A DNA stretch of 64,000 nt from G963664585 sp963664585 (GCA_963664585.2 CAXXEO010000021.1:62001-126000), one strand, 5' to 3'. Shown: positions 7,813-17,387, numbered from the stretch's first letter. Notes: generated from the letters alone by a model not told the origin. Numbers and translations: made by a program.

Positions 7813-8934
7813 TTAAACCAACGCAGACCCGCGAGGATAAAATTTGGCCTCTGACGACGAGGCAGTTGTGCTTATTTGACCGCCGCAAACGAGAACTCCC
7901 TTGTTATATACGACTGAAGATAACAGCCCTCGGGCAGTGCTTAAAGCGACTAATGTTGTCCGAACCAGACTGTCGTCATAATAATCAACAACAGCTGAAT
8001 ACACGTTAGACCCGGATTCGCCCCCGAATACCGCCGCGCCATTATTGAGCAGAGGGGAAGCAGTCAAATATCTACGCGCAACACTCAGTGAAGTTAAAGT
8101 GGACCGAGTCTTACTGGCATCATAGAAATCGACAACAGCTGAATAAGAAGTGATATACCCGCCGAATACGCCCGCCCCCCCTGCCAACGGACAAGCAGCC
8201 GAATTTCTTCTTTCTACACTTAATGAGGTTAAAGTAGTCCGTACTAGAGAAGAATCATAAAAGTTCACATCAGCTACTGCGTCAGAACCACCAAATACAG
8301 CGGCACCATCTGCCAAAGGTGAAGCAGGCATATTGTAACGTCCACCACTTAGTGACGTCAAAACTGATCTCACTTTTGAAGAATCATAAAAGTCTACCAC
8401 GGCTGATGCCGTGCCAGAATATCCTCCAAAAACGCCAACGCCACCGGCCATTACCGCCGATGCTAAAAATCTTCGTGCTACGCTCAGTGACGTTAAAGTC
8501 GATTTTGTCTTACTGGAATCATAATAATCAACGATAGCGGAGGAATCCCCGCCGCTGATTCGACCGCCGAATACAGCCATACCGCTCGCTAAAGTTTGAG
8601 AGGTCATGCCATATCTGGCGGCGCTGAGTGAAGTTAACGTAGATTTAACTTCATCAACATCATAAAATTCCGCATTTGCATAATACGTCCCGTAGTTATA
8701 ACCGCCGCACACCCCTACGCCGCCGGCGAATGGAGAGGCAACTGTATATGCTCTTGCGACACTTAATGCGGTCAAAGTATAGGGGGCTTCATAGACAAGA
8801 CTTTGCCACAGCAGACTCACAACTCCAGAGCTGTCCTTATAATGTGCCTCCGCCATGCTTTCAGTGGCAGACGCATTTTTCAAATGCACGCTTTCGATTC
8901 CAGCCGCCGCAGTACCCTTCCAATTGACGGACAT
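7813..8934 (-). CDS. Kelch-like seven-bladed propeller, probable receptor-binding tail protein
   Basis: 373 residues. After a ~45-residue head there are seven repeats of 39-48 residues, each of the form LTSLSVxR...GGxxVFGG...AVVDFYDSS, ending in xT or xR. The GG-x-FGG and Y-D pattern is kelch-like, and seven copies suit a closed seven-bladed propeller. It follows the tail-collar fibre protein and precedes XkdX, the position of a host-recognition protein. The repeats are similar enough in DNA sequence to recombine. Binding partner unknown; surface sugars are plausible. Confidence 0.7.
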   Translation of the reverse strand: MSVNWKGTAAAGIESVHLKNASATESMAEAHYKDSSGVVSLLWQSLVYEAPYTLTALSVARAYTVASPFAGGVGVCGGYNYGTYYANAEFYDVDEVKSTLTSLSAARYGMTSQTLASGMAVFGGRISGGDSSAIVDYYDSSKTKSTLTSLSVARRFLASAVMAGGVGVFGGYSGTASAVVDFYDSSKVRSVLTSLSGGRYNMPASPLADGAAVFGGSDAVADVNFYDSSLVRTTLTSLSVERRNSAACPLAGGAGVFGGYITSYSAVVDFYDASKTRSTLTSLSVARRYLTASPLLNNGAAVFGGESGSNVYSAVVDYYDDSLVRTTLVALSTARGLLSSVVYNKGVLVCGGQISTTASSSEAKFYPRGSALV

Positions 8935-8936
8935 AT

Positions 8937-9869
8937 CTATGCCTCCTTGACGAAAATCAAGGTATTGTTATCCACTCCGCTGAAATCCGTCGTGCCTGCT
9001 GCAAGAATCACAATGTTGCGAACCTGTTCAGCGTCCTCCGTTTGCGTACCTCCCGCCACCAGCGCCGCCGTCATCGTCTGGGCGACATCTTTGCGCATGA
9101 TGTCGGCGTCCACAGGCTCATATACTCCCGAATGCGTATGGTCACCCGCAGCCTTGCTGTTCCAGGCGGTCTTGTTGTCTGCGGTGACATGGATAACGGT
9201 GTCGGCAGTATGCGAAGCCAATGAACTAGCCGCAGAGTCGGCTGTTGATTGCGCTGTAGACGCCGTACTTGCTGAATTCGCCGCAATTGTCTGGACGGCC
9301 GCGGCAGCATCATAAGCCAGCTTCACCGCTGCGGGAGTCGCCGCCAGTGCCTCGCTGGTGCTGTCGGTCACGGAAGAAAGCTGCACCATGCCCTTTACGG
9401 TCGTTGAGGCGTCAGTCACCATCCCCACTGTTGCATAAGCCGCGCTGTCGATCGTGGCCGTAATACTCGACGCGTTCGCGACCGTCGTGTTGACAATATA
9501 GTCATTCACATAGTTCGGACTGTCGGCCGCCGAAGGGATTGAATCGGGTGTGTCCGCCTGAATGAGCTGAAACAGCACCTCCACATTGGTGTCAAGCTGT
9601 GCAAAGATTCCAATCTGATAAAGGGAAAATCCCGTGGTGACCGAGGTGTTATTCAGCTGCAGGCGCAGCTTCATGACGTTGTTGAGTCCGGAAATCGCCG
9701 TAATCGAAAGGGTCTTCTGAAATCCTGTCACCGCCGTCTGCGCTTCCAGTGCCGATGAATCCACAGTTCCGGATCCGCACTGCGCTTTTGTGAAATGAAA
9801 GGTCTTACCGGCCGCCGCGGCGATCAGCCCCTGCCCGGCCGTTGTAATGACCGAGGTCCATCTTGCCAT
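8937..9869 (-). CDS. Tail fibre protein with N-terminal collar domain
   Basis: 310 residues. The N-terminal ~150 residues (starting MARWTSVITTAGQ) resemble the phage tail-collar/DUF3751 module that attaches fibres to the baseplate. An Ala/Ser/Thr-rich helical stretch (about 160-220) is typical of a trimeric fibre shaft, followed by a short TADNKTAWNSKA segment common in clostridial fibre proteins. It sits between the YmfQ-like baseplate protein and the kelch-like protein, so it probably carries the latter. Confidence 0.8.
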   Translation of the reverse strand: MARWTSVITTAGQGLIAAAAGKTFHFTKAQCGSGTVDSSALEAQTAVTGFQKTLSITAISGLNNVMKLRLQLNNTSVTTGFSLYQIGIFAQLDTNVEVLFQLIQADTPDSIPSAADSPNYVNDYIVNTTVANASSITATIDSAAYATVGMVTDASTTVKGMVQLSSVTDSTSEALAATPAAVKLAYDAAAAVQTIAANSASTASTAQSTADSAASSLASHTADTVIHVTADNKTAWNSKAAGDHTHSGVYEPVDADIMRKDVAQTMTAALVAGGTQTEDAEQVRNIVILAAGTTDFSGVDNNTLIFVKEA

Positions 9870-10393
9870 CAGCTAATTACCTCCTCTTTGTATTGGGTCA
9901 CGGCGCCACCAAAATAGGCGTTAAGGCTAAACGGGCTGACAACCGTCACCACCAGCGCCAGATGCGCCGGAATCTTTTTGCTGAGAACCGCGGTGCAGTC
10001 ATTCAGAATAAACGTATCCGCGATATCTCGCGTCACCGTCACGGTAATGGTGCTGCCGGTAAAGGAGACCGCGCAGGGAGAGTCCGTAAACACACTCACG
10101 ATATTCTTGATTTCCGTCGCTCCGAATTTCCCGCTGCCCGTGTAGTAGGACGCAATCAGCTTCCTTCTGTCGTCAAGGGTTCTTGTCGCATCGGCCGTAA
10201 TGCCCAGAAATGTTTCCAGTCGGGCGATGGTGGCCACATCGGCGAGAAACAGAAAATTGTTGTTTCTCATCCGCGTGCTTTTAATGACCACCGCGTCGAG
10301 CTGGCTACCGAGTCCCTCGAGATACGCCTGCATCTCTGTGATGTCGTCATAAAGTCCCGGGAGACACCCCTTCAGTTCGCTATAGCTCCCCAA
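9869..10393 (-). CDS. YmfQ/XkdU-like baseplate protein (DUF2313)
   Basis: 174 residues. The central LDDRRKLIASYY box and the general layout match DUF2313 (YmfQ/XkdU), which follows baseplate J in PBSX- and Mu-like phages. It overlaps the baseplate J gene by 14 bases and the fibre gene by one. It likely links the wedge protein J to the tail fibres. Confidence 0.8.
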   Translation of the reverse strand: MGSYSELKGCLPGLYDDITEMQAYLEGLGSQLDAVVIKSTRMRNNNFLFLADVATIARLETFLGITADATRTLDDRRKLIASYYTGSGKFGATEIKNIVSVFTDSPCAVSFTGSTITVTVTRDIADTFILNDCTAVLSKKIPAHLALVVTVVSPFSLNAYFGGAVTQYKEEVIS

Positions 10394-11454
10394 CAGTCAG
10401 CACCCCCAGTACCGGCACCGCCGTATAGGGTACGGTCAGATTCTCCGTTCCCGCGTTAATGGTTAGGCCCGAATAATCCGTTACCCCGTCAAGATCATAG
10501 ATCACGTTGGCAATGGCGGTCGTTCGGATCGTTATGGAGGACTGTCCGCTGCTCGTGAGCGCTACGGATTTAAAGTACGCCGCAAGCGCCGTCTCGGCGG
10601 CTGTCTGCACATCGGCAAGCACCGCCCCGGAGGAGAGTTGCACACTGAATGCCACGTCAATCGCGTAAGAGTCAGCCGCCGTCGCGGTGAAGTAAGCGCC
10701 GATCGGCGCCTGCCCCTCGCCGAGGCCGCTGCTGCCGGGGTCTATGTACTCCTGTACCGCCTCTACCACGCTTGCGCCCGCGGGCAGCCCGTCTGTGCCG
10801 ATCAGTACGGCCTTGACGGTGTTCACACCGTTCCACAGCGGCGCAATGCGGGCAACCCCCACGCCCGAGATTTCCTCGCACCACGTCTTATAATTCTGCT
10901 TGTTGCCGTTTTCGGCGGACTCCGAAATCTTCTCCTTCAGCCTGTTTCTCAGGTGTGTATCCGATTCCTTGGCGCTTCCGGCGGTAATGGTATTCCCAAG
11001 GGTCGCGGAGGTCAGTCCTGCGATCGTATTAACGGGCACCAGCGCTGCACCGGAGGCGATGCTGTTCACCGCCTCACCCGCCGTTTCGGCCTGCAGCACA
11101 ATGTTTCCATCATCGTCATAGACGCTGACAAAATACTGGTCGTCCGCGAAAAACCGCACCCCCGCCGTGATCGTGGCCCCCACCAGAGTGACAGCGCGCA
11201 CATTGGCAACGGCGGCGATTCGCGTGATGTTGTGTTCCGCGCACTTCTGGTCGAGGTAATCCCCGGCGGCGGTATCAATCGAGATCAGTTCAACGGTGGT
11301 TTCAATTTCACTGTAATAGCGCGTGATCATGAACGCCGCCGGAGCAGCGAAGTCATAAAACACGCTGCCCTCTCTCGTGTCCACGCCGTCGGGGCGCCAT
11401 GGTAAGCATTTCGGAAAGGATATTCGCATAGCTTCTGTCGGTAAGGTCAGACAC
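10380..11454 (-). pseudogene. xkdT: Baseplate J protein (XkdT/gp47), apparent one-base frameshift near start
   Basis: The main frame (11429-10380, 349 residues) is a baseplate J wedge protein, with TREGSVFYDFAAPAA near the start and a long beta-rich remainder. The expected N-terminus is in another frame: GTG at 11454, behind AGGAGGTG, reads VSDLTDRSYANILSEMLTMAP, the usual opening of this family. The frames join if one C is removed from CCCC at 11391-11394. Either the gene is mutated, or the base is a sequencing error, or translation restarts at a weak ATG at 11429. The intact protein would be about 357 residues. Confidence 0.8.
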
Positions 11455-11866
11455 TGATCACCACCTCCTCGCTGATCGTTCCGTAAATGGTATCCACCGT
11501 AAAACTGATTGTCCGGCTGTCGCCGTCGGACGCGAACTCAAAATCGTATACCTCCGAGACGCGCGCGTCGCAGAGCAGTGCTTCTTCCACCATCCGCTGC
11601 GCTTCGCTCTCGAAGAAGTCTTCGTCCCTGTTTTCGCTGATCAGCGTGTCTACCTCCGCGCCGCAGCCGGAGGAATAAATAAGACACCGAAAACGCGGCG
11701 TCATCAGCGTCTTTTTGACGAACTGCCTCATAGCGGAAAGCCCATCCACATAACCGATGATGCGCCCCGCGTCGAAGTTGATATATGCGGTCTTGGAGGG
11801 GATGGACTCCGCGGAAGTGTCGATATCATCGATGGGTATCGGTATATCAAGCGACATTCTAATCAC
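11447..11866 (-). CDS. xkdS: XkdS-like baseplate protein (DUF2634)
   Basis: 139 residues, of the gp25/W-like DUF2634 type: an acidic N-terminus, KTAYINFDAGRIIGYVDG, AMRQFVKKTLMTPR and a C-terminal beta part FTVDTIYGTISEEV. Part of the baseplate wedge together with J. It overlaps the XkdR gene by eight bases, and its stop overlaps the GTG start of J. Confidence 0.85.
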   Translation of the reverse strand: MIRMSLDIPIPIDDIDTSAESIPSKTAYINFDAGRIIGYVDGLSAMRQFVKKTLMTPRFRCLIYSSGCGAEVDTLISENRDEDFFESEAQRMVEEALLCDARVSEVYDFEFASDGDSRTISFTVDTIYGTISEEVVISV

Positions 11867-12302
11867 CTACCCTGTCTAAAACATAGTACCTTTTTCCCCC
11901 GTTCAGCCGGAGCATATATACCCTGTCCCCCACTTTGAGCGCGTTATGGATGGTGATCGACGCCCCTGTGACGGAAAATGAGGAAAGCGTATGGCTATGG
12001 GCATCGGCGGCCCCCGTGTCGCCCCCTTCGGGATTGGTGTGGGTATGCGCATTGTCGCTGCTAGTCGTTGCTGAGAGGATGCCGCCTGAGATCGTGCAGG
12101 CCGTGGTGTAATCCGTCAGATGCTTTGCCACTGCGAGGGTTTCCCCGTATGCGACCATCTTCAGGTTGTTCGCCACCTGCACCTTAAGCGGAGACGCCCC
12201 CACAACCACGCCTTCGCACAGGGCGATTTTCTCCGGCGTTATCCCCTGAAAAAGCTGTTTGAGGCTTGTCGCCTCTTCGATGCTTCGATTTTTTTCCGCC
12301 AT
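11859..12302 (-). CDS. xkdR: XkdR-like baseplate protein (DUF2577)
   Basis: 147 residues. The opening FQGITPEKIALCEG, the OB-like core LKVQVANNLKM and the His-rich AHTHTNPEGGD / DAHSHTL stretches fit DUF2577 (XkdR). The His pairs suggest metal binding. In PBSX-like phages this protein is the small hub or spike-associated part, encoded between XkdQ and XkdS, as here. Confidence 0.8.
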   Translation of the reverse strand: MAEKNRSIEEATSLKQLFQGITPEKIALCEGVVVGASPLKVQVANNLKMVAYGETLAVAKHLTDYTTACTISGGILSATTSSDNAHTHTNPEGGDTGAADAHSHTLSSFSVTGASITIHNALKVGDRVYMLRLNGGKRYYVLDRVGD

Positions 12303-13277
12303 TTATTCATCATCCTCAAACTCATTGGACTTGCTGAGCGTCAGCTGCATCTGATGGAATTCTCCTTTGAAGGTATGGGTATCCTCGTCGATGTAATAGC
12401 TCTGATTGATGTCGAGATCGGGGATGATGACGCGCACCGCCCCGCCCGCAACAGCCGACAGGATTCCGAGTCCGGTCACCGACAGGCTTTCCTTTACGGC
12501 GCTTTTCAGTACCAGCGTGTTGTCGGTCAGCGCATTGAGCTGGGCGGCGTTCAGTCCGTCTTCCTCCTTGATGATCTTCTGGAAGATCCCAAGGCGGCTT
12601 TCCAATTCGGTATCCGTTGCCTCGGCCACAACCGAGCCGGTGTCACTCATCATCTTCACCCGCGTGACGAGTTCGGAAATGCTGCGGCTGTAATCGTAAT
12701 CAATCAGGTTCGCGCCGTTTTCAATCACCCATTGCAGGGTGGCGTCCACCCGCTTATAAAGGTTTGCCACACCCTTTTCGCTCTTCACGTAATACCGAAT
12801 ACCTGTGGCTTGATAAGTCTTGCTCAGAGCCTCCAGCACCGCATCCCACAGCTTGCCGCTTTCGATGGATACCGAAGGGATCACATACCCGGTATCAGAG
12901 GCCGTTCCGACACTGATCTGAAAACGGGTGCAGATGTCGGTGAAGATCTGCGAGGCGGTTTTGTCCTTATAGCTGAAGGTATCGTCGTTGTTGGCAAAAT
13001 AGATCAGATTGTCCCGCGCCATCACCTCCAGCTTTTTGGATTTATTCCGACTCTGCTCCGTAACCAGCCCGCGCAGAATCTCCGTGCCGTTCCACTGGAC
13101 GATGCACCGGCAGCCCTGATATACATCGATGCCCGAGCGGTCAAACTCTGGCGCGTCCAGCAGGGTGGCTGTCAACGTCCGTCCGGCCGCCCCCTTCCTT
13201 CCGGTCGTGGAGACGGCGCTCACAAGGCCGGAGATGTCATAGGTCTTGCCGGATTGCAGGATATATAAAGAAATCAT
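12303..13277 (-). CDS. xkdQ: XkdQ-like baseplate hub protein
   Basis: 324 residues. N-terminal beta module with GRKGAAGRTLTATLLDAP and CIVQWNGTEILRGLVTE, then an ARDNLIYFANNDDTFSYKDKTA segment, as in XkdQ/gpD-like hubs that form the ring at the tail tip. Its stop abuts the XkdR start. Neighbours (LysM protein upstream, XkdR and XkdS downstream) are in the order of PBSX. Confidence 0.85.
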   Translation of the reverse strand: MISLYILQSGKTYDISGLVSAVSTTGRKGAAGRTLTATLLDAPEFDRSGIDVYQGCRCIVQWNGTEILRGLVTEQSRNKSKKLEVMARDNLIYFANNDDTFSYKDKTASQIFTDICTRFQISVGTASDTGYVIPSVSIESGKLWDAVLEALSKTYQATGIRYYVKSEKGVANLYKRVDATLQWVIENGANLIDYDYSRSISELVTRVKMMSDTGSVVAEATDTELESRLGIFQKIIKEEDGLNAAQLNALTDNTLVLKSAVKESLSVTGLGILSAVAGGAVRVIIPDLDINQSYYIDEDTHTFKGEFHQMQLTLSKSNEFEDDE

Positions 13278-13283
13278 TGTAGC

Positions 13284-13907
13284 TCACCCCGGAAGTTTCA
13301 AGATCTGATTGACATAAATGGTATAGGGAGAAGCGATGCTGTTTAAAGTGGCGATCTCTTTCCAACGGCTCGAGTCCCCCAGCTGCTGCTGGGCGATCCT
13401 ATACAGGTAATCCCCCGACACAACCGTATAGGTAGACGCCTGCACCCGATTGTCCACCCTGCCGGATGCGCCGGAAACCGTGCCGACATTGTCGCTAACC
13501 GTCACCTGCCTGATGGTTACCTCCCGGTACTCCTTGAGGGAGAGCGAGTAGTACAGCGTGCCGACGTCCCCGCCCTGTTCGTAGTAGGTCAGTTCTTCAA
13601 TCGAACAGTACAGATTCACCGCCGCGCCGCCGGTCAGGATAAAGTGAACCGGCTTTTTCGCCTGCTTCCATTTTTTGAGCTTGCTAATGTACTTTTTCGG
13701 TGCGCCTTGCCCGGCGGGGAAATAACCGTCAAAACTGATCGTCAGGGCGGGACGGTCCTGAAAGATCGTAATCTCCCCCAGGCCGTCCACCTCCACACTC
13801 TCGTTACTGGAACCCGACTGAATTGTGAATTTCTCGGGGAGGACGGGGAAGGTGAGCTTTTGTCCGCCGTTATCATAGGTCATGTACATTTTGTACTTAG
13901 TACTCAT
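13284..13907 (-). CDS. xkdP: XkdP-like LysM tail protein
   Basis: 207 residues from MSTKYKMYM (ATG at 13907, AGGAAGG upstream inside the tape-measure gene end); seven further codons are open upstream. The N-terminal half is a beta domain found in XkdP/gp53-like proteins; residues ~158-205 are a LysM domain (YTVVSGDYLYRIAQQQLGD...YVNQILKLPG). It probably connects the tape measure to the hub and contacts peptidoglycan. It overlaps the tape-measure stop by 11 bases. Confidence 0.85.
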   Translation of the reverse strand: MSTKYKMYMTYDNGGQKLTFPVLPEKFTIQSGSSNESVEVDGLGEITIFQDRPALTISFDGYFPAGQGAPKKYISKLKKWKQAKKPVHFILTGGAAVNLYCSIEELTYYEQGGDVGTLYYSLSLKEYREVTIRQVTVSDNVGTVSGASGRVDNRVQASTYTVVSGDYLYRIAQQQLGDSSRWKEIATLNSIASPYTIYVNQILKLPG

Positions 13908-16302
13908 ACGACAGATCGCCTTCCTCATAGATCTCTGTCTGGATGATCTTCATCAGAATCGGCTTCAGGTGGACGATCAGGATATCCAGAACCTTCTCCT
14001 CACTGAGACCTTCGGCCTTGATTGTCCCGCTGCCCGCAAGGTTGATGTTGAAGGTCTTCTCGCCGCGGCTCTCCCCCGCGTCATCGTCCCTGTGAAAGGC
14101 GGAGGTCGTTATCGCAAGCGGCTGATTCCGGCGCTCCAGCGCTGACAGAATCCGTTCTGTGTCATCCGATGGGAATACCCGCGAGCCTCCCGCTCCGGTG
14201 ATCAGCTCCGGCCCTCGCTCGCCCGCGATAAAGGTACCCGGCGCATCCATCGAGCCCTTGGCCAGCATCGGGATTGTGGGGATCGAAAAGCTGAGCTTTT
14301 TTCCACCCACAAGGGGTACCCAATCGGGGATATCAACAGAAAGCTTATTGATCCCGTTAGCCATAAAGTTAAATCCCTTAACGATAAAGTTGATAAGTCC
14401 TTTAAAACCCGATTGCACGCCATCCCATATCCCTGAAAAGAACTGCCCTATGGGTGCGAAGGCAGTCTGTATTCCCTGCCATAGTTCTATCGCCTTCGTC
14501 TTGACGGTATCCCAGTTTTTCCATAGCAGCACACCGGCGCCAACCAATGCCCCTATGCCAAGCACCACCCATCCGATGGGGGACGCAACAAAAGCCGCGT
14601 TGAGTGCCCACTGCGCGGCTGTAAGGGCTGTGGTGACGCCTGTTGACATAAGCTGCGCTCCTTTAAACAAAAGCGTACCGGCCGTCTGCGCCGCCATCTG
14701 CGCTTTGTTTACGACCAGCGCTGCGGTTTGGACCCCAATCGCCGTGATACTGGTCCATAGCGACCCGACAAAATCGCCCGCGTACAAAGCCATAATCGCC
14801 AGTGTTTCCCCTTTATCCGCCGCCTTTGCACCTACATTGGCCCATATTGCCGCGGAAGTCTTCCATATCGCCACAGTAAGCGCGACCATCGCCTGCCCCA
14901 GAGTCACCACATCGTAAATCGTCGTGCTGATCTTCCACAGGGCAAACGCCCCCGCAATGCCGATTACGATCGGCTTGATGGATGGCCAGTTGGCCACAAC
15001 ATAGGAAGCAATGTCTTTCGTTTTATCGAATACAAACCCCAGAACGCCCACTAGATCCTCCAGCATAACCATCGCATCCGCAGGGACGATGTCTTTAAAT
15101 GCATCCTTAAAGGCATCCCAGACGGGTGTTCCCTCATGCACCTTGATAAACATATTATCAAAGGCCAACCCCAGGATAGAGAGTTTTTTGCCTAGTCTGT
15201 CAAGCGAGGGCGACGCCTTATCCCATAGGTAATTAAACGCATCAACCAGCTTCTCCCCGACGTTAATTTTGAAATTATCCAGACGTGAGTTCATTAAGTT
15301 TAGTTTAAACTGAAAACCCTCTTTCATCTTTGCAAAAGCGGCATCTGTTGCGCCTGCTGCGCTCCCCATTTGAGCAATGTTATCTGCAAAGGTATAAGCC
15401 GCGGTGCTGCCAAGTATTAATGCAGCATCTCCCGCTTCCGTGCTGGAAAACAACTCCTTCATTGTCTTGTTGCTCGACTCGGCTTTATTATTTAGCATTT
15501 GCAAAGCACCCTGTAAGGTGCCACCGGATTTAATAAAGTCTCGAAAACCCTTGCCCGCTACTCCGCGAAATGTTTTGTCAACCTGAGAACCGGTTTGGCT
15601 GAGTTCATCGAACATACTGCGGAGCTTTGTAGTGGCAACAGAGGTTGATCCCTGTCCTAAGCTTGCCGTCATCGTTGCCATAGCGGCGGACACATCTTCA
15701 AATGCTATCCCCACTGAAGCTGCGGACGGAACAACATTGCCCATGGCGCTTGCGAGCTCCGGTATCGTTGTTACTCCTTTTGCAACGGTCTTAAAGAGCA
15801 GATCACTTGCCGTACTCGTTTCAAGGTTCATTGATTTATAGTTGTTCGTAATGGTTGTAAGAATGCCAACGCTGTCTTCAAGCTCCGCAACACCGCCTAC
15901 GGCAAGTTTGTTGGCTTGTTCAAGGAATGAAAACACATTATCCTGCGACACTCCGGCCGAAAGCGCCTGATACAACGCGGGCACCGATTGTGTTGTGACC
16001 AGTCCCATCTGCGTATCAAAATCCTTAATTTGCGCGGTCATCTGAGCCATCGCATCATCCGAAATGTCCGGCAGCAGGGTGAATACTTCATTCATTCCTT
16101 TTTCAAATGATGTAAATACCTGCGCGCTCTCTTTGCCCCATTGTGCCACTGATGCAACGGTAAATACACCAGCTGCCGTGGCGGCCAGTTTATTGAAGGT
16201 GCTGTTTAAGCCGTTGCCGGTTTTATTTATTTTGCTGAGTGTCGCACTCACCTTGTCCTGTGCTTTGAAAATCGCGGTAAAATCAACTGCCACGCATGTC
16301 AC
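13897..16302 (-). CDS. Tail tape measure protein (TP901 type, XkdO-like)
   Basis: 801 residues. The TP901-type core is at residues ~80-330: ALSAGVSQDNVFSFL, LTTITNNYKS, TTIPELASAMGNVVPSA and TKLRSMFDELSQTGSQVDK. Several hydrophobic segments follow (about 435-470, 560-600), then a C-terminal ESRGEKTFNINLAG tail. It sets tail length and enters the host membrane. At the DNA level it is separated from the tail chaperone by an inserted plus-strand methyltransferase, so a chaperone-to-tape-measure transcript must cross 1.1 kb of foreign sequence. Confidence 0.88.
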   Translation of the reverse strand: MTCVAVDFTAIFKAQDKVSATLSKINKTGNGLNSTFNKLAATAAGVFTVASVAQWGKESAQVFTSFEKGMNEVFTLLPDISDDAMAQMTAQIKDFDTQMGLVTTQSVPALYQALSAGVSQDNVFSFLEQANKLAVGGVAELEDSVGILTTITNNYKSMNLETSTASDLLFKTVAKGVTTIPELASAMGNVVPSAASVGIAFEDVSAAMATMTASLGQGSTSVATTKLRSMFDELSQTGSQVDKTFRGVAGKGFRDFIKSGGTLQGALQMLNNKAESSNKTMKELFSSTEAGDAALILGSTAAYTFADNIAQMGSAAGATDAAFAKMKEGFQFKLNLMNSRLDNFKINVGEKLVDAFNYLWDKASPSLDRLGKKLSILGLAFDNMFIKVHEGTPVWDAFKDAFKDIVPADAMVMLEDLVGVLGFVFDKTKDIASYVVANWPSIKPIVIGIAGAFALWKISTTIYDVVTLGQAMVALTVAIWKTSAAIWANVGAKAADKGETLAIMALYAGDFVGSLWTSITAIGVQTAALVVNKAQMAAQTAGTLLFKGAQLMSTGVTTALTAAQWALNAAFVASPIGWVVLGIGALVGAGVLLWKNWDTVKTKAIELWQGIQTAFAPIGQFFSGIWDGVQSGFKGLINFIVKGFNFMANGINKLSVDIPDWVPLVGGKKLSFSIPTIPMLAKGSMDAPGTFIAGERGPELITGAGGSRVFPSDDTERILSALERRNQPLAITTSAFHRDDDAGESRGEKTFNINLAGSGTIKAEGLSEEKVLDILIVHLKPILMKIIQTEIYEEGDLSYEY

Positions 16303-16559
16303 CTTCTCGCATAATATTGGTTAGGTCACTCGATTCTTGATGACCTTTGAATAACGGCGGCATTTTTGATATACTGATTGCATCACTGGAAAAGCGGGTG
16401 AATGATTTGCGTGGATTAAAATGCAAATATTCGGTTCGAGATAACTGCTCGGCACAGTATTCATGACAGCAAATTGTGTCGAGCATCAGTTTTCAGATCG
16501 CTGTCATTGATGCTGTGCCTTTTCATCAGACAAAAGCACTATGAAAAGGAGCAGCAACC

Positions 16560-17315
16560 ATGAAACATGAAGAATTACGTGCGGTTTGGTACAAAGAAGA
16601 ACAAATGGCTTTCAGCGGATGGGAATTTTCACATCTGAACTCGCGTTGGTATCATGAACCACTGCCTTGGAATTACAAGGCTATCATTGAAAAACATTTA
16701 CAGCCTTCCGATCAACTTCTGGACATCGGGACGGGGGGCGGCGAGTTTTTGTTGTCTTTGGAGCATCCTTATGAGAATACTTCCGTCACAGAAGCATGGG
16801 CACCAAATGTGTTGTTCTGCAAGGAAAGACTCACGCCTCTTGGTATTCAGGTGTACCCGGTTTCAGATAATCGGTTGCCTATGGAAGACAGTAAGTTTGA
16901 TATCGTTCTAAACCAACATGCTTCCTACGATCTACAGGAAGTATCTCGTGTCTTAAAGCCTGGCGGCATGTTCATAACGCAACAGGTGGGCGGCGACAAC
17001 TGTGTACAATTTGCAAAGCGGCTCAACCCAAACAGTTTGCCAATATATTCCCACTTTTCACTATCAACCGAACTGCCAAAGTTTGAAGCAAGCGGATTCA
17101 CAGTAAAGTATTCAGATGAAACTTACCCGGAATTGCGCTTCTTTGATGTCGGGGCGGTTGTATTTTGGGCCAAAGTGATTGAATGGTCTTTCCCAGATTT
17201 TTCGGTAAATAATAACATTGCAGAGCTTTGCTCTCTTCAGGATGAGCTTATGCAAAAGGGGTTTATTTCTGCTATACAGCATCGGTTTATAGTCCTAGCT
17301 CAAAACATGAAGTAG
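16560..17315 (+). CDS. Class I SAM-dependent methyltransferase (moron)
   Basis: 251 residues. Motif I is LLDIGTGGGEF (about 54-64), the acidic residue follows in VTEAW, motif III-like FDIVLNQH and motif post-I LKPGGMFITQQ. The ~60 residues before the core and the C-terminal part resemble small-molecule (Methyltransf_11 type) enzymes. Start has AAAAGGAG ten bases upstream. It is on the strand opposite to the phage late genes and has its own terminator, so it is an independently expressed cargo gene, possibly active in the lysogen. Substrate unknown. Confidence 0.8.
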   Translation: MKHEELRAVWYKEEQMAFSGWEFSHLNSRWYHEPLPWNYKAIIEKHLQPSDQLLDIGTGGGEFLLSLEHPYENTSVTEAWAPNVLFCKERLTPLGIQVYPVSDNRLPMEDSKFDIVLNQHASYDLQEVSRVLKPGGMFITQQVGGDNCVQFAKRLNPNSLPIYSHFSLSTELPKFEASGFTVKYSDETYPELRFFDVGAVVFWAKVIEWSFPDFSVNNNIAELCSLQDELMQKGFISAIQHRFIVLAQNMK

Positions 17316-17328
17316 CAATTTCTCTCTA

Positions 17329-17363
17329 TCTCCCCTGGCTTTCGGGTCAGGGGAGATTTTCTT
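17329..17363 (+). terminator. Terminator of the methyltransferase gene
   Basis: Perfect 9-bp stem TCTCCCCTG/CAGGGGAGA (17329-17337 and 17348-17356) with a 10-base loop, followed by TTTTCTTTC on the plus strand. No T-run on the other side, so it should not stop the phage late transcript. Confidence 0.85.
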
Positions 17364-17387
17364 TCCCCTTGACTTATCTAAAGCCGG

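Noticed and set aside
8000..8800. Regular repeats that might be a CRISPR array
   Set aside because: The repeats are in frame, about 130-145 bases long and encode kelch-like blades; no short identical repeats with spacers.
9863..14917. Long plus-strand ORFs opposite the baseplate and tape measure genes (for example 12120-13268)
   Set aside because: These are shadows caused by high GC and codon bias of the real minus-strand genes; no ribosome-binding sites and no families.
16283..16486. Minus-strand 67-codon ORF before the tape measure
   Set aside because: Overlaps the tape measure start in another frame, lacks a ribosome-binding site and has no family pattern.
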